DNA of 33,040 bases, taken from positions 1 to 33,040 of the forward strand of contig JAEUKE010000125.1 of NCBI GenBank assembly GCA_016794345.1, in the 5' to 3' direction. The DNA comes from Myxococcales bacterium (lineage in GTDB: Bacteria > Myxococcota_A > Polyangia > Polyangiales > Polyangiaceae). Made by a program: the position numbers and the translations under genes. Position 1 is the stretch's first letter. Every line of letters begins with the position of its first letter. Below are positions 25,249-32,413 of the stretch, piece by piece. The notes under the pieces are model-generated. The model had not been told where the DNA came from and ran no database searches. It was given only the letters and a program-made list of their open reading frames with translations.

Positions 25249-25779
25249 TCAATGACCTTCGAACTCGACGAGGGCGAACACGTTGTGACCGAGCTTCTTG
25301 ATCCGCTCGGCGCCCTTCAGCTCCGGCAGATCGACGAGGAAACAGGTCTCCACGATGGCGGCGCCGGCTGCCGTGAGGAGCTTGATGGCGGCCTCGGCCG
25401 TCCCGCCGGTCGCGATGAGATCGTCCACCAGGAGCACGCGCTCGCCGTGCTCCACGGCGCCCACGTGCATCTCGATGCGATCGGTGCCGTATTCGAGCGC
25501 GTAGTCTTCCCCCACGGCCTCGCCCGGCAGCTTGCCCTTCTTGCGAAGCGGGACGAAGCCGACGCCGAGGCCGTACGCGATGGCCGCCCCGAGGATGAAG
25601 CCTCGCGCCTCGATGCCGGCGACCTTGTCCACCCGCGCTCCCTTGTATCGCGCGATGAGCAGGCTCATCGCCTTGTGAAAGCCGGCCTTGTGGCCGAGCA
25701 GCGTCGTCACGTCGCGGAAGAGGATGCCGGGCTTGGGGAAGTCCGGGATGGTGCGGATGAGGGCGCGCAGATCTTCCAT
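25249..25779 (-). CDS. apt: Adenine phosphoribosyltransferase
   Basis: A 176-residue protein of usual length. It joins adenine to PRPP to give AMP. The start MEDLRALIRTIPDFPKPGI and the following FRDVTTLLGHKAGFHKAM are classic for Apt. The PRPP-binding motif VLLVDDLIATGGTAEAA and the flexible-loop region with RKKGKLPGEAVGEDYALEYG are intact. ATG 25779 lies 11 bases after the mtnP stop. Position between mtnP and mtnA gives it a clear job: adenine freed by MtnP is salvaged directly. Confidence 0.96.
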   Translation of the reverse strand: MEDLRALIRTIPDFPKPGILFRDVTTLLGHKAGFHKAMSLLIARYKGARVDKVAGIEARGFILGAAIAYGLGVGFVPLRKKGKLPGEAVGEDYALEYGTDRIEMHVGAVEHGERVLLVDDLIATGGTAEAAIKLLTAAGAAIVETCFLVDLPELKGAERIKKLGHNVFALVEFEGH

Positions 25780-25790
25780 GGCGGCTTCCT

Positions 25791-26651
25791 CTAGCCCAGC
25801 ACGCGGCCGGCGACAGCCCGGCACTTCTCGACCATGGCGGGGTCGCGCGCGTCGGGCGCGGTCATGATCGCGTTGTCGAGCGCGTGGCTGCACCCGTTCG
25901 GGCACGGCCCCTTCTGGGCGCCAAGCTTGGGGATGACCCGACGGATGAGCTCTCGCGCGTGCTGCGCGTTCTCTTTCATGACCTTGACGACCGCGTCGAC
26001 CGTGACGTGACCGTGATCGTCATGCCAGCAATCGTAGTCGGTCACCATGGCCACGGTCGCGTAACAAATCTCCGCCTCACGAGCGAGCTTGGCCTCGGGC
26101 ATGTTCGTCATCCCGATGACCGAGCAACCCCAGCTCCGGTAGAGCTCGCTCTCCGCGCGTGACGAGAACTGCGGGCCCTCCATGACCATGTACGTGCCGC
26201 CGCGCACGTGATCGAGGCCCGCCTCCTTCGCGGCCCCTTCGAGCGCGTCTCCCACGCGGCCGCAGACAGGGTCTGCCATGGAGACGTGCGCGACGAGGCC
26301 GGAGCCGAAGAAGCTCTTCTGGCGGGCGAAGGTGCGGTCGATGAACTGATCGACGATGACGAACCTGCCCGGCGCGAGGTCCTCGCGGAGCGAGCCGACC
26401 GCCGAGAGCGACACGATCTGCGTGACGCCGGACCGCTTCAGCGCGTCGATGTTCGCGCGGTAGTTCAGCGTGGAGGGCGTGTCGCGGTGGCCGCGGCCGT
26501 GCCGGGGTAGAAAGACGACGGGGACGCCGTCGACCTCCCCGAAGAGGAGGTCGTCCGAAGGTGTCCCGAAAGGAGACTCCACCTTCTTCCACTGGGCGTT
26601 CTCGAGCCCGTCGATCGCGTAGATGCCGCTTCCACCGAGGATTCCGATCAT
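25791..26651 (-). CDS. mtnP: S-methyl-5'-thioadenosine phosphorylase
   Basis: A 286-residue enzyme of the purine nucleoside phosphorylase family. It splits methylthioadenosine, a by-product of spermidine and related syntheses, with phosphate. The start MIGILGGSGIYAIDGLE (ATG 26651) is diagnostic. Phosphate-site elements FLPRHGRGHRDTPSTLNYRA and SLSAVGSLRED are intact, as is GGTYMVMEGPQFSSRAES. VAMVTDYDCWHDDH, with Asp pairs that favour adenine over hypoxanthine, points to MTA phosphorylase and not a general nucleoside phosphorylase. A Cys pair near the end (CPNGCSHAL) is common in bacterial homologues. First gene of the operon; divergent from the helicase gene across 66 bases. Confidence 0.96.
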   Translation of the reverse strand: MIGILGGSGIYAIDGLENAQWKKVESPFGTPSDDLLFGEVDGVPVVFLPRHGRGHRDTPSTLNYRANIDALKRSGVTQIVSLSAVGSLREDLAPGRFVIVDQFIDRTFARQKSFFGSGLVAHVSMADPVCGRVGDALEGAAKEAGLDHVRGGTYMVMEGPQFSSRAESELYRSWGCSVIGMTNMPEAKLAREAEICYATVAMVTDYDCWHDDHGHVTVDAVVKVMKENAQHARELIRRVIPKLGAQKGPCPNGCSHALDNAIMTAPDARDPAMVEKCRAVAGRVLG

Positions 26652-26717
26652 GGCGCCGCGAGCATACCGCACAGGAACTCGTGTCCCGACGGTCAATTGC
26701 TGCTAAGGGAGCGCCCG

Positions 26718-28817
26718 ATGGAAGCAGTCGAACTCGCCGCGCAGCTCGGACCCGCCTTCGCCGCGGCCTTCGCCGAGCGCGGGTACACGAGCCTCACGCC
26801 CGTACAAGAGGCGGCGATCGACCCCGACGTGAAGGACTGCGATCTGCGGATCAGCTCGCAGACGGGGTCGGGGAAGACGGTGGCCATCGGGTTCGCGCTT
26901 CGCGACCACCTCGCCAGCGCCGCAGCGGCGGAGCCCACTGGGGGCGCCGCGCGCCCCGCCGCGCTGGTCATCGTCCCCACGCGGGAGCTCGCCAAGCAGG
27001 TCGAGCAGGAGCTCGCCTGGCTCTTCTCCCACGCCGGCCACCGCGTCGCCTCGGTCACGGGCGGCGCCAGCTACCGGGACGAGCGCCGCGCGCTCAGCGC
27101 CGGTCCGGCCCTCGTCGTGGGCACGCCCGGCCGCCTGCTCGATCAGCTGAGCCGCGGAGCCATCGAGGTCTCGGGCGTCCGCGCCGTCGCCTTGGACGAG
27201 GCGGACCGCATGCTCGACATGGGCTTCCGCGACGACATCGAGAACATCTTCGCCAAGCTCCCCGAGGGCCGGCGGACGCACCTCGTCTCGGCCACGTTCC
27301 CGAAAGACGTGCTCGCCCTCGCGGACTCGCTGCAGACGGAGCCGATCTTCATCGAGGGCACGCCCCTCGGTGTCGCCAACGCGGACATCGATCACGTCAT
27401 CCATCTCGTTCTGCCGAACGAGCGCACGGACGCCATCGTGAACCTCCTGCTCGCCCGTCCCGGCGCGCAGACGCTCATCTTCGCGCGCACCCGGGCGGAC
27501 GTGGCGGAGCTCGCGGACACGCTCGACGAGGCCGGCTTCGCGGTCAGCGCGCTCTCCGGCGAGATGGAGCAGCGCGAGCGAAACCGCGCGCTCGCCCACT
27601 TCAAGTCCGGCGAGCTCGACGCGCTCGTGGCGACCGACGTCGCCGCGCGCGGCATCGACGTGCAGGACGTGTCGCGCGTCATCCACGCCGAGCCGCCGAC
27701 CGACGCCGACTCCTACACGCATCGCAGCGGCCGCACCGGCCGCGCCGGCAAGAAGGGGCAGAGCATCCTGCTCGTGATCCCGGCCGGTCTCGCCCGAGCG
27801 AAGTTCCTCCTCCGGCGCGCGGGCGTGCAGGCGCGCATCGAGCCCCTGCCCTCCGCCGACACCATCCTCGACGCGCGCGACGAGATCGTCGTCGCCGACC
27901 TCACGGGTGACGCGGATCTCGCGACCGTGCCCGACGAGCGGACGGTCGCGCTCGCGACGCGCATCGCCGAGAGCGGGCACGCCGTGCGCGCGATCTCACG
28001 CCTCCTCGCGCAGCGCTTCGCGCGTCGAATGGCTCCGCGAGAGGTCTCCACCGTGGAGCCGCGGGCCGCAAACGAGCCGCGACGCGAGTCCCGCCGCCCG
28101 CCGCCGCCCATGCGCGACAAGCCGCCGACCCAGAGCGCGGAGGACTGGGTCCCGTTCCGCGTCACCTGGGGCGAGGCCCACGGCGCCGACGCTCGCCGCC
28201 TCGTCGCGATGATGTGCCGCCGCGGTGGCATCGCAGGGACGGACATTGGCGCCATCCGCGTCGCCCGCAGCTTCAGCGTCGTCGAGATCGCTCGGCGGGT
28301 CGCCGACGCGTTCGCCGCCGCCGCCGCGCAGCCCGATCCGCGTGACCCGCGCGTGAAGATCGGCCCCTTCGCCGCGCCCGAAGGCGGCCACGCCCCGGCC
28401 CCCCGCGCGCGCAAGCCGCTCGGCCACGGGCCGCGACGATCCGACGGTCCGCGACACGAGGCGCCGCATCGCGCGGAACCGCCGCATCGCGCGGAACCTC
28501 CGCATCGCGCGGAACCTCCGCATCGCCCGCGCGCCGAAGCTCCGCAGCGCGCCGAGGCTCCGCAGCGCGCCGAAGCGCCGCGCCGAGCCGAGGCCCCACA
28601 TCGCGCCGAAGCGCCGCGCCGCGCCGAGCACCCGCGAGCCGAGAAGCCGCGAACCGAGAAGCCGCAGCCGGCCGAAGCACCGCATCGCTCGCGCGCCGAA
28701 GCGCCGCGTCGTGGAGAAGCACCCTCCACCTCCCCGCGACGCCCCTTCGCGGGAAAGCCGCAGGGCCCCAAGCGTGGCCGCGGCGGGCGGCCGGGCGGTC
28801 GCACACCCAAACGCTGA
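26718..28817 (+). CDS. DEAD-box RNA helicase with DbpA-like RNA-binding domain and repetitive basic tail
   Basis: A 699-residue CsdA/DeaD-type helicase. ATG 26718 has AAGGGAG a few bases upstream. Helicase motifs in order: Q motif TSLTPVQEAAI, motif I SSQTGSGKT (46-54; Ser where Ala is usual), PTRELAKQV, TPGRLLD, DEAD (160-163), SAT (191-193), ATDVAARGIDV and HRSGRTGRAG. A DbpA-type RNA-binding fold follows at about 470-545 (WVPFRVTWGEAHGADARRLV onward). From about 580 the tail is made of PHRAEP and AEAPxR repeats and ends RGRGGRPGGRTPKR, an RGG-like basic stretch. Such proteins unwind structured RNA, often in cold adaptation or ribosome assembly. The last 39 bases of the gene are repeated twice more beyond the stop. 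Confidence 0.95.
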   Translation: MEAVELAAQLGPAFAAAFAERGYTSLTPVQEAAIDPDVKDCDLRISSQTGSGKTVAIGFALRDHLASAAAAEPTGGAARPAALVIVPTRELAKQVEQELAWLFSHAGHRVASVTGGASYRDERRALSAGPALVVGTPGRLLDQLSRGAIEVSGVRAVALDEADRMLDMGFRDDIENIFAKLPEGRRTHLVSATFPKDVLALADSLQTEPIFIEGTPLGVANADIDHVIHLVLPNERTDAIVNLLLARPGAQTLIFARTRADVAELADTLDEAGFAVSALSGEMEQRERNRALAHFKSGELDALVATDVAARGIDVQDVSRVIHAEPPTDADSYTHRSGRTGRAGKKGQSILLVIPAGLARAKFLLRRAGVQARIEPLPSADTILDARDEIVVADLTGDADLATVPDERTVALATRIAESGHAVRAISRLLAQRFARRMAPREVSTVEPRAANEPRRESRRPPPPMRDKPPTQSAEDWVPFRVTWGEAHGADARRLVAMMCRRGGIAGTDIGAIRVARSFSVVEIARRVADAFAAAAAQPDPRDPRVKIGPFAAPEGGHAPAPRARKPLGHGPRRSDGPRHEAPHRAEPPHRAEPPHRAEPPHRPRAEAPQRAEAPQRAEAPRRAEAPHRAEAPRRAEHPRAEKPRTEKPQPAEAPHRSRAEAPRRGEAPSTSPRRPFAGKPQGPKRGRGGRPGGRTPKR
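28463..28700 (+). repeat. Degenerate tandem repeats coding the helicase tail
   Basis: An 18-base unit coding PHRAEP occurs three times almost perfectly from about 28463, then changes to related 15-18-base units coding AEAPQR, AEAPRR, AEAPHR and EKPRT. All units keep the reading frame. The resulting tail is rich in Arg, His, Pro and Glu and is probably disordered. Repeat expansion in frame is the likely origin. Confidence 0.85.
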
Positions 28818-28896
28818 CGCGGCGGGCGGCCGGGCGGTCGCACACCCAAACGCTGACGCGGCGGGCGGTTCGGGCGGTCGCACACCAGGCGCTGAC
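28780..28896 (+). repeat. Three tandem 39-bp units spanning the helicase stop codon
   Basis: Units at 28780-28818, 28819-28857 and 28858-28896. The first two are identical and the third has several changes. Because 39 is a multiple of three, all stay in the helicase frame. Unit 1 codes the C-terminus GGRPGGRTPKR and its TGA stop; units 2 and 3 in the same frame read RGGRPGGRTPKR-stop and RGGRFGRSHTRR-stop. The stop-bearing end of the gene has therefore been copied downstream. Confidence 0.9.
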
Positions 28897-28960
28897 TCGG
28901 ACAGCCAGGGGCCGAAGGCAACGTCGCTTCCCCGCGGGACCATTGCCCCTTCGCTCTCCC

Positions 28961-28988
28961 ATGTGCAGACGTGCGCACCTCTGCACAT
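28961..28988. repeat. 28-base near-perfect palindrome, copy 1
   Basis: The arms are ATGTGCAGA and TCTGCACAT around a 10-base centre that contains the palindrome GTGCGCAC. Only one symmetric position pair (the 10th and 19th bases, both C) breaks perfect symmetry. A second copy lies at 29051-29078. As both flanking genes end here, a repetitive extragenic palindrome, a transcript-end hairpin or a protein-binding site are all possible. Confidence 0.75.
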
Positions 28989-29050
28989 GACTTGATCAGG
29001 AGCGAGGCCCCAATTCTCCGGGTGTTCTCCAGGTTCCTTTCGGCACGCCG

Positions 29051-29078
29051 GTGTGCAGACGTGCACACCTCTGCACAT
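29051..29078. repeat. 28-base near-perfect palindrome, copy 2
   Basis: Same element as 28961-28988, with start points 90 bases apart and the same orientation. It differs at the first base (G for A) and in the centre (GTGCACAC for GTGCGCAC). The arms TGTGCAGA and TCTGCACA are kept, which suggests the arms matter. Confidence 0.75.
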
Positions 29079-29100
29079 CGCCCGCCGATTGCGAGATCCC

Positions 29101-29159
29101 CGCCGCGCGCGGTCGCAGCGCCCCCGCCGCGCGGTCGCAGCGCCCCCGCCGCGCGGTCG
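29101..29159. repeat. 22-base tandem repeat, about 2.6 copies
   Basis: The unit CGCCGCGCGGTCGCAGCGCC plus CC repeats at 29125-29146, with a first copy at 29101-29124 that has two extra bases and a partial third copy at 29147-29159. It ends just before the stop codon of the GH43-like gene. The GC-rich unit could fold but has no other recognisable signal. Confidence 0.75.
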
Positions 29160-29161
29160 GC

Positions 29162-30598
29162 TCAGCCGGGCACCCTCACCTCGAACCCCGCCTCCTCCGC
29201 GGGACGCCGCGCCTTGATGTACACCTCGCCCTTGCCATCCCCGCGGTCTTCGAACTCGATGGGTGAGACCCAGACATCGCGCGCGCAGTTGCCCTGGGCG
29301 GCGCACGGCGCGTGATCGAGACGATGATGCGCGAAGTACCAGCTCGCGCCGTCAGGCCCGAGCACGGCCGAGCCGTGGCCGAAGCTCTGCCCCATCGAAG
29401 GAATGAGGTAGCGGCCGACGAGGCGTGAGGGGCTGTCCGTCGCGAGCTCCTCGACGGTCGGCGCCGCGATCCAATACACGTGGTAATAGGCCGAGTCCCA
29501 GATGCTCCCCGAGAGGAGCGCGTAGACGTAGTCGCCGCGACGGAAGAGGCTGGGACCTTCGACGACGCCCCACGACACACCGTCGCGCACCACGTCTTCG
29601 CCCTGGCGCCCCTTGGTGAACGACAGCATCTGGTCGCAGCCAGGGCACGACGACGCGAGCGCGGCGAGCAGGTTGGGGTCGTGTGGGTTGGCGATGGGAA
29701 CCTGAGGCGTCGCGACATCGCACCGCACGGCAAAAGGGTCCGCCGCGTCGAGCTGGACGAGACCGACGTGCTCGCCGTGATTCGACAGCTCCCACGGGAC
29801 CTGCGGGGGCGTGTTCGTGTACCAGGCGTAGGCCATCCACCAGCGGCCGTCGGCCGGATCGCGAAAGACGTCCGAATCGAGCCGCATGATGTGGTGGCAG
29901 AACGTGCTCTGGCAGTCTTCCGAGACGTAAGGCAGGCTGCGCGGCAGCGCGCTGCGAACGTCGGCTGGGCAGGCTGCCTCGTTCGCCCCGGAGGGGAACG
30001 GCTCCCAGCTCTTCTCGAGCGGTGCGTACGGTCCTTGAATTGCGGCGCTCGACGCGAGGTAGACGCCGCTGTCCTCGAGGTACGGCCCACACGCGCCTGG
30101 GCTCGCGTAGCGTTGCGCGGTGAACGAAAGGAGGTAGCTTCCAGGCGCCACGTCGACGATCTGGGGCGCCCAGAGCGAGCAGTAATACGCGTCGTTCAGC
30201 TGGAAGCGCTCACCTACGGGGTGCGTCTTGCCGAAGAGCCCTGCCGGAGCCTGCGTCCAGTTGACGAGATCGCGCGAGCTGTAGAGCGGAAAATCGCCGC
30301 CGTTGTGGACCGTGTGCGACAGGTAATAAAGCGGCCCCTCGCGGTCCTCGACGCGCAACACGAAAGGGTCGGGCTTGTCGGTGCCGAGCACCGGATTCTG
30401 GCCCGTCACGATCGAGAAGCCGCCGCCTTGTCCTCCCGCGCCGACGGCGGTCGAGACGTTCGTCACGGCGGTCGTGGTCGCGCCGCCACCCACTCCGGCT
30501 GCGCCCGAGCCGGTCGACGTCGCGGTCCCGGACTCGCCGCCGCAGGCAGCGGCCACGAGCGCGCCGATCGGCGCAAGTCGAAGGAGGCGTGCGAACAT
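29162..30598 (-). CDS. GH43-like glycosidase lipoprotein
   Basis: A 478-residue protein. ATG 30598 precedes a signal peptide ending VAAAC (lipobox Cys19) and a Gly/Thr/Ala/Val linker to about residue 60. The rest reads as a five-bladed beta-propeller of glycoside hydrolase family 43: DKPDPFVLR near 74-82 (base Asp77), PLYSSRDLVNW, WAPQIVDVAPGSYLLSFTA, LDSDVFRDPADGRWWMAY near 240-257 (Asp241), and VVEGPSLFRRGDYVYALLSG near 345-364 (acid Glu347). The three acidic residues expected for catalysis are in the usual places. The family cuts arabinans, xylans and related plant or microbial polysaccharides. Linkage specificity cannot be told. Probably anchored on the outer membrane; divergent from the cytochrome gene. 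Confidence 0.86.
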   Translation of the reverse strand: MFARLLRLAPIGALVAAACGGESGTATSTGSGAAGVGGGATTTAVTNVSTAVGAGGQGGGFSIVTGQNPVLGTDKPDPFVLRVEDREGPLYYLSHTVHNGGDFPLYSSRDLVNWTQAPAGLFGKTHPVGERFQLNDAYYCSLWAPQIVDVAPGSYLLSFTAQRYASPGACGPYLEDSGVYLASSAAIQGPYAPLEKSWEPFPSGANEAACPADVRSALPRSLPYVSEDCQSTFCHHIMRLDSDVFRDPADGRWWMAYAWYTNTPPQVPWELSNHGEHVGLVQLDAADPFAVRCDVATPQVPIANPHDPNLLAALASSCPGCDQMLSFTKGRQGEDVVRDGVSWGVVEGPSLFRRGDYVYALLSGSIWDSAYYHVYWIAAPTVEELATDSPSRLVGRYLIPSMGQSFGHGSAVLGPDGASWYFAHHRLDHAPCAAQGNCARDVWVSPIEFEDRGDGKGEVYIKARRPAEEAGFEVRVPG

Positions 30599-30717
30599 GA
30601 GGGGCCCGGATCTGGATGACGAGCGCGGCTCCGTCAATCCGGCGCGCGCATTTGGCGCTTTCAGCCTCCCACGCGCTGGCCCGCGCCCGTGTCCGGCGTG
30701 CTACAACGCGCTTCGCG

Positions 30718-32397
30718 ATGATTCTCGGGGCTCGCGCTCGCAGCCTTCTCACCTCCCTCACCCTCGTCGGTGCCGTCGGTGTCGCCGCCCTCGCCGGCGC
30801 GTGCGGCACGAGCAGCGCCACGGGCAGCGCGTCGACGACCGCGAGCGGCGGCACCGCCTCCGCGCAAGAGGGCAAGCCCACCGTGCGCCTCTATCTGCTC
30901 AGCTCCGTCGCGGGCGCGCTCGAGCCGTGTGGCTGCTCGAAGGACCAGCTCGGCGGCATCGATCATCTGGCTGCCTTCATCACGGCCGAGAAGCCCAAGG
31001 TGGAGCAGAGCGTGCTCCTCGCGGCCGGGCCGCTCTTCTTCCTCGACCCGACGCTGTCGCCTCAGAAGGCCACGCAAGACAAGTGGAAGGCGGAGGCCAT
31101 GGCCGCCTCGCTCGCGAAGCTCTCGCCGCTCGGCTGGGCGCCCGGCGTGAACGACTACGCGGCGGGCGCTTCGGATCTGCAGAAGCTCGAGGCCTCTGCG
31201 AAGCTCGCTCGCCTCGGCTCGAACGTGACCGACAAGGCCTTCAGCCAGGGCACCATCGCGAGCTACCCACATCCGGGCGGCACGCTCCGCGTCGGCTACC
31301 TGGGCCTCGTCGACCCGAAGGCCCTGGCGGACGCGGCGTCCGGCCTGCAGACCAGCGCCCCGCTCGACGCGCTCCGCGAGCGCGTGAAGGCCATCCGCGC
31401 GGACGGCGCGAACCTCGTGGTCGTCTCCGCGGCCATCCAACGAGGGGAGGCGCTGCGCCTGGTGGACGCGCTCCCCGACATCGACGTCCTCGTCGTCGGC
31501 AAGCCTGTCGAGAAGGGCGATCTGAACGACAAGCCCAAGGCCGCGCAGCTCGTTGGCCAGACCCTCGTGGTGGAGACCTCGAACCACCTGCAGACCGTCG
31601 GCGTGGTGGATCTGTTCGTCCGCGAGCCCACGCCGCAGGGGCAGGCCATCAAGCTGGCGGACGCGGGCGGCGTCGCGCGCACGGAGGAGATCGTCGGCCT
31701 GACCGATCAGATCCGCGAGCTCGAGAACCGCATCAACGGCTGGGAGAAAGACAAGGTCGTCAAGGTGGAGGACCTCGCGGCGCGAAAGCGCGATCTCGAG
31801 CAGCTCCGCCGCAAGAAGGTCGACCTCGAGAAAGATGCGCCGCCCCCGCCGAGCGGCAGCTACTTCCGCTACCAGCTGGTGGAGGTGCGCGACAGCCTCG
31901 GGGTGGACAAAGACGTCGCGGCCGAGGTGCTCGCCTATTACAAGCGGGTCAACGACCATAACAAGACCGCCTTCGCCGATCGCAAGCCGGTGCCCGTCGC
32001 CGACGGCCAGGCCTCCTACATGGGCATCGAGAACTGCACGAGCTGCCACGCGGAGGAGCGCGCGGTCTGGAACAAGACCCAGCACGCCAAAGCCTACGAG
32101 ACGCTCCAGAAGCAGTTCGTCGAGTACAACCTCGACTGCGTCGGCTGCCACGTGACCGGCTACGAGAAGCCGGGGGGAAGCACGGTGACCGCCGTCGACA
32201 AGCTGAAGGACGTGGGGTGCGAGGTCTGCCACGGTCCGGGCTCGCTCCACGCGAACGACCCGAACAAAAAGGGGCTCATCATCGTCAAACCCGAGCCGAA
32301 GACGTGTGTCTCGGAGTGCCACCACCCGCCGCACGTCGAGGGCTTCGACCCGGTCGCAAAGATGCAGCAGATCCTCGGCCCCGGTCACGGGCTGTGA
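30718..32397 (+). CDS. Lipoprotein with degenerate metallophosphatase domain fused to a multihaem cytochrome c
   Basis: A 559-residue protein from ATG 30718, with a signal peptide ending ALAGAC (lipobox Cys29). Residues about 55-320 resemble the 5'-nucleotidase/metallophosphatase-like domain found in several deltaproteobacterial multihaem proteins, with the hallmark GALEPCGCSKDQLGG (66-80). The metal-binding GD and GN/H motifs seem lost: AAGPLFF replaces AGD-x-F near 102-108. A helical coiled-coil segment follows at about 320-380. The C-terminal part is a cytochrome c554-like domain with CTSCH (440-444), CVGCH (about 474) and CEVCH (about 501), and a CVSECHH near 530 with three residues between the cysteines. 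It is likely a periplasmic or outer-membrane electron-transfer protein. Its partner is unknown. Confidence 0.87.
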   Translation: MILGARARSLLTSLTLVGAVGVAALAGACGTSSATGSASTTASGGTASAQEGKPTVRLYLLSSVAGALEPCGCSKDQLGGIDHLAAFITAEKPKVEQSVLLAAGPLFFLDPTLSPQKATQDKWKAEAMAASLAKLSPLGWAPGVNDYAAGASDLQKLEASAKLARLGSNVTDKAFSQGTIASYPHPGGTLRVGYLGLVDPKALADAASGLQTSAPLDALRERVKAIRADGANLVVVSAAIQRGEALRLVDALPDIDVLVVGKPVEKGDLNDKPKAAQLVGQTLVVETSNHLQTVGVVDLFVREPTPQGQAIKLADAGGVARTEEIVGLTDQIRELENRINGWEKDKVVKVEDLAARKRDLEQLRRKKVDLEKDAPPPPSGSYFRYQLVEVRDSLGVDKDVAAEVLAYYKRVNDHNKTAFADRKPVPVADGQASYMGIENCTSCHAEERAVWNKTQHAKAYETLQKQFVEYNLDCVGCHVTGYEKPGGSTVTAVDKLKDVGCEVCHGPGSLHANDPNKKGLIIVKPEPKTCVSECHHPPHVEGFDPVAKMQQILGPGHGL

Positions 32398-32413
32398 GCG
32401 CAAGGCCTCGAAC

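Larger units (their letters stand above)
28818..29161. other. 344-base convergent gap rich in repeats
   Basis: This gap lies between the stop codons of the helicase (+) and the GH43-like protein (-). It holds the two outer copies of the 39-bp repeat, two 28-base palindromes (28961-28988 and 29051-29078), and a GC-rich 22-base repeat (29101-29159). I see no gene in it; open frames here are made by the repeats. No T-tract terminator was seen. Confidence 0.8.

Noticed and set aside
28780..29159. CRISPR-like array
   Set aside because: The 39- and 22-base units are direct tandem copies with no unique spacers, and no cas gene is in the window.
28818..29161. Small genes in the helicase-GH43 gap
   Set aside because: Open frames here are built from the repeats and palindromes, have no ribosome-binding site and no recognisable product.
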